Below the pieces are notes generated by a model. That model saw only the letters and a list, made by a program, of their open reading frames with translations. It was not told where the DNA came from and did no database searches. 64,000 nt of DNA from Flavisolibacter longurius (GTDB lineage: Bacteria > Bacteroidota > Bacteroidia > Chitinophagales > Chitinophagaceae), in contig JACJGO010000013.1 of NCBI GenBank assembly GCA_014163555.1, positions 62,001-126,000 on the forward strand, in the 5' to 3' direction. This document shows, one piece after another, positions 50,336 to 58,329 of this stretch. The position numbers and the translations under genes are program-made. The first letter of the stretch is position 1. The number at the start of each line of letters is the position of its first letter.

Positions 50336-52129
50336 ATGCAAAAACTTTTTTACGCTATTGTTTGCTTGCTTACTGCAACTCTTTTGGCCTTTCGCTCTCA
50401 TGATGCGCCGCAAGCGTGGATCCGCATCAACCAATTGGGTTATAAACCCACAGGCAGCAAGGTGGCGGTGTGGGGCGCCAAACAGGATGTTCCGCTGCAA
50501 AGCTTTCAATTGATTGATGAGCGAACCGGCAAAACCGTGTATGAAGGAAGAGCCGGCAAGGCCTTCGGTGCTTATGGCCCGTTTGTGCAAACCTACCGGC
50601 TGAACTTTTCTGCTTTTACAGGAAACGGAAAATTTAAACTCAGGGCGGGTGGTGCTGAGTCACCGGTATTTGCCATTCACGATACGGTGTATGATGGCAC
50701 TGCCGATTTTTGCCTGCGTTACATGCGGCAGCAACGTTGCGGGTTCAATCCATTCCTAAAAGACAGTTGTCACACCCATGATGGCTACACGCTGTATGGC
50801 GAAAAGGCCAGTTTAAAGGACAGTACGTATGTGGATGGGATTGGCGGCTGGCACGATGCCAGCGATTACCTGCAATATGTGACCACCACGGCCAATGCCA
50901 CCTATCACCTCCTGATGGCCTACCGCGATTTTCCGAAGGTGTTTGGTGATGAAAAAGCGGCCAATGGACTGGATGGAAAAAACGGCGTGGCTGATGTGCT
51001 GGACGAAGCCAGGTGGGGACTCGACTGGCTCCTGAAAATGCATCCCCGCGAGGACTGGATGTTCAACCAACTGGCCGATGACCGCGACCATATTTCGATG
51101 CGCATTCCTAAACTGGATACACAGTATGGAAGAGGGTTTCAGCGCCCCCTGTATTTTGTTACCGGTGAGCCGCAGCAACGGGGTAAGTTTATGAATAACA
51201 CAACGGGTACGTCGTCAACCGCCGCAAAATTTTCAAGTGCATTTGCGTTAGCCAGCCAATCGTTTGCAAATGATGCCGCGTTTGCCAACAGGTTAAAGGA
51301 ACGATCAACTTCTGCCTTTCGCTATGCACACAAAAAATTAGGAGTTACCCAAACCGCCTCCGTAAAGGCGCCTTATATCTATGCCGAAGACAATTGGGTG
51401 GATGATATGGAACTGGCCGCTGTGCATCACAACAAACTTCCGGATGCCTTCAATTATGCACAGCAGGAAAAACACACACCCTGGCTGGGCGATGATACAG
51501 CCAAACACTACCAGTGGTATCCATTCATCAACGTTGGTCATTACGAACTGGCGAAGCAGTTAAAGGGTGCGCAACGAGATACAATTATTGGTTACTACAA
51601 ACAAGGCATTCAAGAGGTGTGGGACAAGGCAAAGAACAATGCCTTTTACCGCGGTGTGCCCTTCATTTGGTGCAGCAACAATCTGACAACATCGTTTGCC
51701 ATTCAATGCCTGTGGTACAAGCAGCTTAGTGGCGATAAAACGTTTGACGAACTGGAGCAGGCAAACTTCGACTGGCTCTTTGGTCTTAATCCCTGGGGTA
51801 CCTCCATGGTGTATGGATTGCCTTCCTGGGGCGATACGCCGGTGGATCCGCATTCAGCTTTCACACACCTTAAAAAATATCCTATTGATGGCGGATTGGT
51901 TGACGGCCCTGTGTATGGCAGTATCTACAAAAGCCTGATCGGCATTACCCTTTACGAGCCCGACGAATACGAGGCCTTTCAAAGCAATCTTGCCGTGTAC
52001 CATGATGATTATGGCGATTACAGCACCAACGAACCTACCATGGATGGAACGGCATCCCTGATTTACCTGCTGGCAGCAAAGCAAGCAGAGACCTCTCAAA
52101 AAATTAATACACGGTCGAAAAAGAAATAA
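50336..52129 (+). CDS. glycoside hydrolase family 9 enzyme with N-terminal Ig-like domain
   Basis: A 597-residue protein from the ATG at 50336, giving a signal peptide at 1-19. An Ig-like CelD_N domain covers about 27-115 (WIRINQLGYKPTGSKVAVWG). The (alpha/alpha)6 domain follows: GGWHDASDYLQY with D174 and D177 as the catalytic base pair, DVLDEARWGLDWLLKM, GLNPWGTSMVYGL, DPHSAF, and the acid Glu 566 in DYSTNEPTMDGTASL. The fold is that of endoglucanases and exo-glucosaminidases; the HDASDY variant of the usual YDAGDY leaves substrate choice open. No SusCD or other carbohydrate genes are adjacent. Confidence 0.92.
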   Translation: MQKLFYAIVCLLTATLLAFRSHDAPQAWIRINQLGYKPTGSKVAVWGAKQDVPLQSFQLIDERTGKTVYEGRAGKAFGAYGPFVQTYRLNFSAFTGNGKFKLRAGGAESPVFAIHDTVYDGTADFCLRYMRQQRCGFNPFLKDSCHTHDGYTLYGEKASLKDSTYVDGIGGWHDASDYLQYVTTTANATYHLLMAYRDFPKVFGDEKAANGLDGKNGVADVLDEARWGLDWLLKMHPREDWMFNQLADDRDHISMRIPKLDTQYGRGFQRPLYFVTGEPQQRGKFMNNTTGTSSTAAKFSSAFALASQSFANDAAFANRLKERSTSAFRYAHKKLGVTQTASVKAPYIYAEDNWVDDMELAAVHHNKLPDAFNYAQQEKHTPWLGDDTAKHYQWYPFINVGHYELAKQLKGAQRDTIIGYYKQGIQEVWDKAKNNAFYRGVPFIWCSNNLTTSFAIQCLWYKQLSGDKTFDELEQANFDWLFGLNPWGTSMVYGLPSWGDTPVDPHSAFTHLKKYPIDGGLVDGPVYGSIYKSLIGITLYEPDEYEAFQSNLAVYHDDYGDYSTNEPTMDGTASLIYLLAAKQAETSQKINTRSKKK

Positions 52130-52159
52130 GTATTTTTCGAAGAGACGAAATCAAAAAGA

Positions 52160-52663
52160 ATGAAGACACTGATCTTAGTAAGGCACGCCAAAAGCAGTTG
52201 GGATGAAGCCGGCACGAGCGACAGCGAACGCCCCCTGAATGACCGCGGAAAAAAAGATGCACCCGAAATGGCAAAACGCCTGCACAAACGGGGATTAAAG
52301 ATTGATGCCCTGGTTTCTTCGCATGCCGAAAGAGCCTTTCGAACGGCCCGGTTTTTTGCCAAAGAGTATGACATGAAGAAAGACGATATCGAGGTTGAGA
52401 AAGCCCTGTACGGTGCGCTTTCTTCGCATTTTGAAGAAGTGGTTGCCAGGTTGAAAGAGAAATACACCACGGTGGCCCTGTTCTCACACAACCCCGGTAT
52501 TACCGACTATGCCAACTCGCTTACCAATGTGCGTACCGATAACATTCCTACCTGCGGCGTTTTTGCCGTGCAGGCCGACGTGGAAAGCTGGAAGGAATTT
52601 GCCAAGGCTGAAAAAAGCTTCCTTTTTTACGACTACCCAAAAAATCCGTTGGCTGCCCTGTAA
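52160..52663 (+). CDS. SixA-type histidine phosphatase
   Basis: A 167-residue protein of the histidine phosphatase superfamily. LVRHAKSSW (R8, H9) carries the phospho-accepting His; SSHAERAFRTA supplies the conserved Arg, and FSHNPGITD the second His. NDRGKKDAPEMAKRL is the typical SixA-type segment. Length matches short phosphatases acting on phosphohistidine or small phosphoesters in the cytoplasm. It starts 30 nt after the GH9 gene. A short AAGAGG/CCTCTT palindrome (52677-52693) separates it from the convergent exporter gene. Confidence 0.88.
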   Translation: MKTLILVRHAKSSWDEAGTSDSERPLNDRGKKDAPEMAKRLHKRGLKIDALVSSHAERAFRTARFFAKEYDMKKDDIEVEKALYGALSSHFEEVVARLKEKYTTVALFSHNPGITDYANSLTNVRTDNIPTCGVFAVQADVESWKEFAKAEKSFLFYDYPKNPLAAL

Positions 52664-52693
52664 CGAAGGCGCAAACAAGAGGGAATTCCTCTT

Positions 52694-53593
52694 TTACGTT
52701 TTGTTGATCACATTGCCCTTTCGGTTGACAAGAAATACACCGGCGAAAATGAGTACGGCCGCCACCAGTTTTTGCCAGGTAACGGTTTCGCCAAGGGCAA
52801 AAATGGCAATGCCTACGGCGAAAACAGGTTGCGTATAAATGTAACTTCCTGTAATGGATGCACCGAGTTTGTCAATGCCATACACGTTGAAATAATAAGC
52901 GAGAAAAGTACCGGCTGTGCCCACATACAACAGGGCTACTACCTGTTTCCACTTTAAGGTGCTCCACGGAATGGCAGTGGTTTCTTTCCAGCAAAATGGA
53001 AGCAGCAGAAAAAAGCCAATGGTAAAGATCCAGCGGATCACATGCAGCGCCGAATAGCGTTCCATCAGGGGTTTTACCAGAATAAAATAAAGTGAATAGG
53101 AGATCGCATTGATGATGATCAGCACATCACCCAGCAAATAATTGCTGGCATGCTGACCGGCTTCCCGCTGCAGGATAAGAAATACGGCACCACCTATTCC
53201 CAGCGATAAACCTGCTGCTTTGTACAGGGTAAAACGTTCTTTCAACACCCAAAGGGCAAAGAGCATAACAACAATGGGTGTAACCAGTGTAAGCAGCGCT
53301 GCATGCACGGTAGAAGTCAGCGTCAGTCCTTTAATGAACAGCATTTGGTTGATGGCAATGCCGGTGATGGCGCAGAGAAGAAAACGTCCCCAGTCCCGTC
53401 GCTCGATGCCTGCGGCGGTCTTGCCAAAAGCCCAAACACCCCAAAAAAGAAAAAGGCTGATGGCCACTCTTGTCAGGTTGATGGCAAAAGGCCCGATGGG
53501 TTTTGGAGAAATCAGTTTGACCAGGCTGTAGTTGCCGGCAAAAAACAAATTGGTAAAGAGTACGGCAATGTGTGCCCGTGTGGTTTCTTTCAT
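52694..53593 (-). CDS. EamA/DMT family transporter
   Basis: A 299-residue protein with ten helices in two EamA repeats: repeat one at about 8-140 (HIAVLFTNLFFAGNYSLVKL, then GLTLTSTVHAALLTLVTPIV) and repeat two at about 152-295 (GDVLIIINAISYSLYFILVK, then TGSYIYTQPVFAVGIAIFAL). These exporters move amino acids or other metabolites across the inner membrane; the substrate is unknown. No neighbouring gene hints at it. Confidence 0.9.
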   Translation of the reverse strand: MKETTRAHIAVLFTNLFFAGNYSLVKLISPKPIGPFAINLTRVAISLFLFWGVWAFGKTAAGIERRDWGRFLLCAITGIAINQMLFIKGLTLTSTVHAALLTLVTPIVVMLFALWVLKERFTLYKAAGLSLGIGGAVFLILQREAGQHASNYLLGDVLIIINAISYSLYFILVKPLMERYSALHVIRWIFTIGFFLLLPFCWKETTAIPWSTLKWKQVVALLYVGTAGTFLAYYFNVYGIDKLGASITGSYIYTQPVFAVGIAIFALGETVTWQKLVAAVLIFAGVFLVNRKGNVINKT

Positions 53594-53708
53594 GCGTCTG
53601 CGCTCCTGCTGTTGTTCTTCAAAAATTCAGTAATCTTTGTTTTCATCCTCTCTGTTAGCCAAAAAGAAAGTATATACACACTTGCAGCTTGTCTTTTGCC
53701 TGGTGAGA

Positions 53709-54314
53709 TCAGATCACCTCGCCAGCGCCTTCGCGAATAAGCTCGGCTTCGCCGCTCACAAAGGAAATAATGGTGGAAGGAATGATGCCACCGGGTCCGC
53801 CATCAATGACCATGTCAACTAGCTTTTCAAACTTGTCGTGAATGCTATCCGGATCGGTGTATTCTTCTACATACTCACCCGGCAGCGAAGCACTGAGAAT
53901 GGGATTGCCTAGCTCCTTCACGATAGCCCGGGCAATATTGTTGTCAGGTACGCGGATACCAACCGTATCTTTTTTCGTTTTCAGAATCTTTGGCACCTGC
54001 CGGCTTGCTTCTAAAATAAATGTGTAAGGTCCTGGTAAGTATTGCTTCAACGTCCGGTAAACGGATGTTTCCAGTTGCCGGGCATATTGACTGAGATCGC
54101 TGAGGTCGTAACACACAAACGAAAGATTTGCTTTTTGCGGATCAACACCTTTGATGCGGCAGATACGCTCCACCGCTTTTTGCTGTGTGATATCGCAACC
54201 CAAGCCGTAGATCGTGTCAGTGGGATAGATGATCACACCGCCATTGCGAAGCACACCCACAATTTGTTTGATCAGTCTGTCCTGCGGGTTATCGGGATGA
54301 ACGTGTATTAACAT
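53709..54314 (-). CDS. Sua5/YciO/YrdC family protein, probable L-threonylcarbamoyladenylate synthase
   Basis: A 201-residue protein. GGVIIYPTDTIYGLGCDITQ and RICRIKGVDPQKANLSFVCY are the substrate-binding blocks; KKDTVGIRVPDNNIARAIVK and NPILSASLPGEYVEE complete the YrdC fold. The KANLSFVCYDLSDLSQYA variant is closer to YciO than to TsaC, so full t6A synthase activity is likely but not certain. If it is TsaC-like it makes the threonylcarbamoyl-AMP used for t6A in tRNA. Word-repeat sequence fills the space upstream. Confidence 0.85.
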   Translation of the reverse strand: MLIHVHPDNPQDRLIKQIVGVLRNGGVIIYPTDTIYGLGCDITQQKAVERICRIKGVDPQKANLSFVCYDLSDLSQYARQLETSVYRTLKQYLPGPYTFILEASRQVPKILKTKKDTVGIRVPDNNIARAIVKELGNPILSASLPGEYVEEYTDPDSIHDKFEKLVDMVIDGGPGGIIPSTIISFVSGEAELIREGAGEVI

Positions 54315-54322
54315 AGTTCACA

Positions 54323-54395
54323 AGTTTACAAGTTCACAAGTTCACGTGTTCTTTTCCTCAACTAGTAAACGAGTGAACACGAGAACTTGTAAACT
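54323..54395. repeat. word-repeat hairpin with an unequal copy number in its arms
   Basis: The arm at 54323-54351 has the 8-nt word AAGTTCAC twice between AGTTTAC and GTGTTC. The opposite arm, 54375-54395, is the inverse with the word once (20 of 21 positions). It fills the space beside the Sua5 start. Confidence 0.65.
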
Positions 54396-54413
54396 ACCAT
54401 TTGTTTGTTTTTT

Positions 54414-54500
54414 ACCGCAGAGAACGGGAGGAAGCGGATGTATTCGCAGAGTGTAATAATTTTCTCTGCGCAACCCTCTGCCTCTCTTGTTCTCTGCGGT
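54414..54500. repeat. nested palindrome built of CGCAGAG words
   Basis: ACCGCAGAGAAC (54414-54425) and GTTCTCTGCGGT (54489-54500) are perfect inverses. Inside, CGCAGAG at 54445-54451 and CTCTGCG at 54464-54470 form a second pair. Located between the Sua5 and rsgA genes. Confidence 0.65.
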
Positions 54501-54506
54501 TTCCTA

Positions 54507-55433
54507 TTACCATTTGTCTGTTTTCAACGACTCCAGGATATTGACATAGCTCACATAGCGGTCTTCATCGATTTCGCCATCAATCACTGCTTGTTTGATG
54601 GCACAATCCGGTTCGTTGATGTGCTGGCAATTGTTAAACTGGCAGTCGTTCAGCCGCTGCCGCATCTCGGGAAAATAGCCTGAAAGCTCTTCCCTTTCCA
54701 CATCCACCAGTCCAAACTCCCGCATACCCGGTGTGTCAATTATTTTGCCACCAAAGGGCAGGTCATACATTTCGGCAAAGGTGGTGGTATGCTGCCCTTT
54801 GCCACTCCAGCCACTTACATCCTGGGTGCGTATTTTGGCCCCCGGCATAATGGCATTGATAAAAGTCGATTTGCCCACACCGCTATGCCCGCTGATGAGC
54901 GTGGCTTTATCCTTCAACTCTGCTCTTGCGGCTTCAATGCCTTCTTCTTTTTTAATACTAATGGGAAAAACTTTATAACCAACGGCCTCGTATACCTGTT
55001 TTAGCCGTTCGTATTGCGCCCAATCTTTTTCCTTGTACAGATCTGTTTTGTTGAAAACAACTATAGCCGGTACGTGGTACATTTCGCAAGCCACCAGAAA
55101 ACGGTCGATAAAACCTTGTGACGTGCGGGGCTCTTTGATCGTGGCCAGCAGGAGCGACTGATCAAGGTTTGCGGCAACTATATGATGCTGGTGTTTGGCC
55201 CGTGGCGATTGCCGGGCTACATAGTTTTTTCGGTCACTGATTTTTGTGATGGTAACGGTGCCTTCGGTTTCGTTTTCTTTTTCAAAAGCAACGCTGTCAC
55301 CAACAGCAATCGGGTTGGTGGACGTGATCCCATCCAATTTAAAAACGCCTTTGATGCGGGCATTCCAAAAACGGCCGCTTTCGTCTTTAACGCTGTACCA
55401 ACTGCCAGTTGATTTGTAAACAATGCCTGTCAT
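54507..55433 (-). CDS. rsgA: ribosome small subunit-dependent GTPase A
   Basis: A 308-residue protein from the ATG at 55433; a longer start at 55460 would run into repeat sequence. It has the order OB fold, circularly permuted GTPase, zinc finger. G4 (NKTD, 128-131) precedes G1 (GHSGVGKST, 182-190) and G3 (DTPG, from 233). Zinc ligands are C264, C269, H271 and C277. RsgA helps late maturation of the 30S subunit. Length and motifs are complete. Confidence 0.96.
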   Translation of the reverse strand: MTGIVYKSTGSWYSVKDESGRFWNARIKGVFKLDGITSTNPIAVGDSVAFEKENETEGTVTITKISDRKNYVARQSPRAKHQHHIVAANLDQSLLLATIKEPRTSQGFIDRFLVACEMYHVPAIVVFNKTDLYKEKDWAQYERLKQVYEAVGYKVFPISIKKEEGIEAARAELKDKATLISGHSGVGKSTFINAIMPGAKIRTQDVSGWSGKGQHTTTFAEMYDLPFGGKIIDTPGMREFGLVDVEREELSGYFPEMRQRLNDCQFNNCQHINEPDCAIKQAVIDGEIDEDRYVSYVNILESLKTDKW

Positions 55434-55515
55434 TTTCAATATGCAATTTGCAATATGCAATCAGCAATGTTTTGGCTATTTTGCCAATTGCCTGTTGCGC
55501 ATTGTCAGTATTCAA

Positions 55516-56511
55516 TTACGGGAAGCTCCGCAAAAAGGTATAGCGCAAAATTACTTCCAAAAACAGGAAGAAGAGTGCGGCGGCCAGCAGGTACATAAAT
55601 TGTTCTTCTACCCGCGTTTTTGAAATGCGTTCGAAACTTGATTTCTCCAGCCGGTCGATCTGTGCGTACACAATGCCCAGGGCCTCTTTGTCCCTTGCCC
55701 TGAAATAAGCGCCGCCAGTTTCCCGCCCGATGCGTTGCAACAGGGCATCATCGAGGTTGCTGGTCGGGGTAAAATTCTGGGTAAAGCGTTGGGCAAACGG
55801 ATCGCCGGCCATTCCCACCGTGTATACTTTTACGCCTTTTACCTTGGCTATCTGCAGCGCTGTCAGCGGATCAATGATGCGGGTGTCCGGCGCTTCTTCT
55901 TTTCCATCGGTAAGCAGAATGACCACGCGGCTTTTGGCACTGCCCACAGAGGATAGTCTTTCCACCGATTTGGCCAGTCCTTCTCCAATGAGCGTACCGT
56001 CCTGCAGCATGCCGCTTTTGAGGCTTTTGATTTGTTGCAAAATCACTTCATGATTGGTGGTGAGTGGCGACAGCGTAAAACTTTCGCCCGAAAAAGCAAC
56101 GAGGGCAAAACGATCTACCGGCCGGCTCTTCACAAAATCAGCCGCAACGGATTTGGCGGCTTCCATGCGGTTGGGTGCAAAGTCCTGCGAAAGCATGCTG
56201 CCGCTGATGTCGATGCAAAGCACAATGTCGATGCCTTCGCCTTTGTTGCGGCTTTGCACATTGCGGATCTGCGGACGGGCCAAGGCCAGGAGCAGACAGG
56301 CCAGCGCCAGCAATCGCAGCCAGAAAGGCACATGTACAAGGTAGTTTTTTGCCGTACGGTACTGCGTGCCGCCTGTGGTGGAAAGCATGAATGCCGATTT
56401 TACTTTGTCAAGCGTGGTGTAACGCAGCCAGGCAATAATGGGCAGCAGGATCAGGAAGGGCAAGACCCAGATATTGGCAAACGTGATATTTTGAAAATAC
56501 TCATACAACAT
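55516..56511 (-). CDS. batA: VWA domain membrane protein BatA
   Basis: A 331-residue protein from the ATG at 56511, overlapping the upstream gene by 11 nt. Two N-terminal helices (about 12-30 and 62-78) precede a von Willebrand A domain with the MIDAS motif DISGS at 101-105, the conserved Thr in DGTLIGEGL and the Asp in LLTDGKE. A third helix lies at the C-terminus (MYLLAAALFFLFLEVIL). BatA belongs to the aerotolerance/MoxR gene cluster of Bacteroidota, thought to act with MoxR ATPases in envelope protein or metal maturation. It is the last gene of the operon; batB and batC are not adjacent. Confidence 0.88.
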   Translation of the reverse strand: MLYEYFQNITFANIWVLPFLILLPIIAWLRYTTLDKVKSAFMLSTTGGTQYRTAKNYLVHVPFWLRLLALACLLLALARPQIRNVQSRNKGEGIDIVLCIDISGSMLSQDFAPNRMEAAKSVAADFVKSRPVDRFALVAFSGESFTLSPLTTNHEVILQQIKSLKSGMLQDGTLIGEGLAKSVERLSSVGSAKSRVVILLTDGKEEAPDTRIIDPLTALQIAKVKGVKVYTVGMAGDPFAQRFTQNFTPTSNLDDALLQRIGRETGGAYFRARDKEALGIVYAQIDRLEKSSFERISKTRVEEQFMYLLAAALFFLFLEVILRYTFLRSFP

Positions 56512-57358
56512 GGGCCTGTTCGATGGTTGTAATGCTTTTTTTGATGATGGAAAGGGATTGGTTATTGGCGCCGTTATCGGGACGGTACGCCGCAAATTTA
56601 GCAAGGTCGCTCAGCCGCAGGGTTTGCACCAGTGCCGTGTAATCGGATGCGGGCAGCTTCTGGCTTTGCAGTTGAATGCTCAGGTCATCGGTGGTTTTGG
56701 AGAATGACTGAATGCCTTTGGCTCCTTTCAGATAAGTTCTGAAAATATTGACCAGTTCCGTATAATATACCTTGGCATCGGAAGGATTTTCTTTCTCGAG
56801 CCGGGCCAGTTCTTCCATCGCTTTTCGGTAGGCTTTTTTATCCAGCTCCACTTCTTTTTTATCGCCTTTGCCTTTGGGAAAGAAAAGAAGGAAGAGGGCA
56901 ATGAGCACAGCCAGGCCCACTAAATACCACCACCAGGTAGAGCGTCCGGGTTTTTCTACCGGTGCAATGCCTTTGATGTCGTGATAAGGCTGCGCCGGAT
57001 TCCAGGGCGAGGTAAACGCTACTTCCAAGGCAACGGTTTTGGTGGGATTTCCGTTGGCGATAACGGTAGGGATATTCCAACGGCCGCTGTCCCAGCTTGT
57101 CACAATCAGCGTTTGGGAAAGCTGCAATGTTTCGCCAACAAGGGTTGTATCTACCTTTGATGCTTCCAGCACTTCTAGGTGCGGTAAGGTATCAATCGGA
57201 AAGGAGGTCAGCGCAGCTCCCTTGTCAACAAACGCTTTTACGGTTACGCCTACCTGTTCGCCCAGCAAAATGCGTTGCTTGTCATAGGAAAGGTTTACCA
57301 CCTGGGCCGTTAGACAATTGGCAACGAGCAATAAGCAATAGACAAAAAATACTCTCAT
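56501..57358 (-). CDS. BatD-like protein of the MoxR operon
   Basis: A 285-residue protein with a signal peptide (1-18, ending CLTAQ), a periplasmic beta domain (about 20-135; LSYDKQRILLGEQVGVTVKA), one helix (about 141-160, STWWWYLVGLAVLIALFLLF) and a cytoplasmic helical tail of 120 residues (KKEVELDKKAYRKAMEELAR). This matches BatD-like/DUF4381-type members of MoxR clusters. It overlaps the DUF58 gene by 4 nt upstream and batA by 11 nt downstream, so translation is tightly coupled. Probably an envelope adaptor between the VWA protein and the ATPase. Confidence 0.72.
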   Translation of the reverse strand: MRVFFVYCLLLVANCLTAQVVNLSYDKQRILLGEQVGVTVKAFVDKGAALTSFPIDTLPHLEVLEASKVDTTLVGETLQLSQTLIVTSWDSGRWNIPTVIANGNPTKTVALEVAFTSPWNPAQPYHDIKGIAPVEKPGRSTWWWYLVGLAVLIALFLLFFPKGKGDKKEVELDKKAYRKAMEELARLEKENPSDAKVYYTELVNIFRTYLKGAKGIQSFSKTTDDLSIQLQSQKLPASDYTALVQTLRLSDLAKFAAYRPDNGANNQSLSIIKKSITTIEQAHVV

Positions 57359-58230
57359 CGTTTGTGACGGCTGATAAAAAATTTCTGCAGCACTTTTACA
57401 TAGTCTTCATCGGTGCGGATGTGCAAAAGGTCGGAGCCGCTCCGTTTAAAGGTACGGGTGCAGTATTCGGTACGGTTAAAAAAATCTTTTTCATATTCAT
57501 GCCGCACATAGGCATTGGAGGTGTCAAGCCATTTTTGTTCGCCCGTTTCAGCATCTTCTACCCTAAGCATGCCCACCTTTGGCAGGTGCATGTCCATTTT
57601 ATCATAAATCTTTACCCCTACGATATCGTGGCGTGCCGCCGCTACCCGAAGTGAATCGGCATAATTGGCGTCAATAAAATCACTGAGGATGAAAGCAATG
57701 CTTTTGTGTTTGTTGATGTTGCTGAAATAGCGAAGCGCTGTGCTCAGCTTTGTGCTTTTTTTTCGTGACGAAACCGAAAGCAATTCACGAATGATGAACA
57801 GGGCATGATCGCGGCCTTTTTTTGCCGGGATGTATTTTTCAATCCTGTCGCTGTAAAAGATCACACCCACTTTGTCGCCGTTGTTGATGGCCGAGAAGGT
57901 AAGCACGGCCGCAATCTCCGTACTCAGTCCTTTTTTGGTGGTATTGGTAGTACCGAACAGCGATGAAGCACTGACATCCACCAGCAGCATTACCGTTAGT
58001 TCCCGTTCTTCTTCAAACACCTTGGAAAAGGGATGCCCGAACCGGGCCGAAACGTTCCAATCAATAAACCGGATATCATCGCCGGCAGCATACTCCCGTA
58101 CTTCCTTAAAGTGCATTCCCTTTCCTTTGAAGGCGCTGTGGTATTCGCCGGAAAAAAGATTCGTCGTCAGCTGCTTGCTTTTGATCTCAAGCTGCCGCAC
58201 TTTTTTGAGTATGTCTTGTAATGTAAGCAT
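57355..58230 (-). CDS. DUF58 domain protein of the MoxR operon
   Basis: A 291-residue soluble protein. The DUF58 signature is GKGMHFKEVREYAAGDDIRF followed by IDWNVSARFGHPFSKVFEEE; the next segment VMLLVDVSASSLFGTT is a VWA-like strand with a degenerate MIDAS. Basic residues near the C-terminus (ILHIRTDEDYVKVLQKFFISRHKR-type end) complete the family length. DUF58 proteins always travel with MoxR ATPases and act with them on client proteins. It starts 99 nt after the moxR gene, across an inverted word repeat. Confidence 0.9.
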   Translation of the reverse strand: MLTLQDILKKVRQLEIKSKQLTTNLFSGEYHSAFKGKGMHFKEVREYAAGDDIRFIDWNVSARFGHPFSKVFEEERELTVMLLVDVSASSLFGTTNTTKKGLSTEIAAVLTFSAINNGDKVGVIFYSDRIEKYIPAKKGRDHALFIIRELLSVSSRKKSTKLSTALRYFSNINKHKSIAFILSDFIDANYADSLRVAAARHDIVGVKIYDKMDMHLPKVGMLRVEDAETGEQKWLDTSNAYVRHEYEKDFFNRTEYCTRTFKRSGSDLLHIRTDEDYVKVLQKFFISRHKR

Positions 58231-58250
58231 TGTCTGAACCGGGATTTCAG

Positions 58251-58318
58251 GGATAAGTGGGATGTAAAAGATGGAAGGTTTTTATTTATCCAATCTATCT
58301 CATGCATCTCACCTATCC
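58251..58318. repeat. inverted words between moxR and the DUF58 gene
   Basis: Arms 58251-58264 (GGATAAGTGGGATG) and 58305-58318 (CATCTCACCTATCC) pair at 12 of 14 positions and nearly fill the 99-nt spacer. TGAAC and GTTCA further extend the symmetry outward. Confidence 0.5.
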
Positions 58319-58329
58319 AAGTTCAAAGA

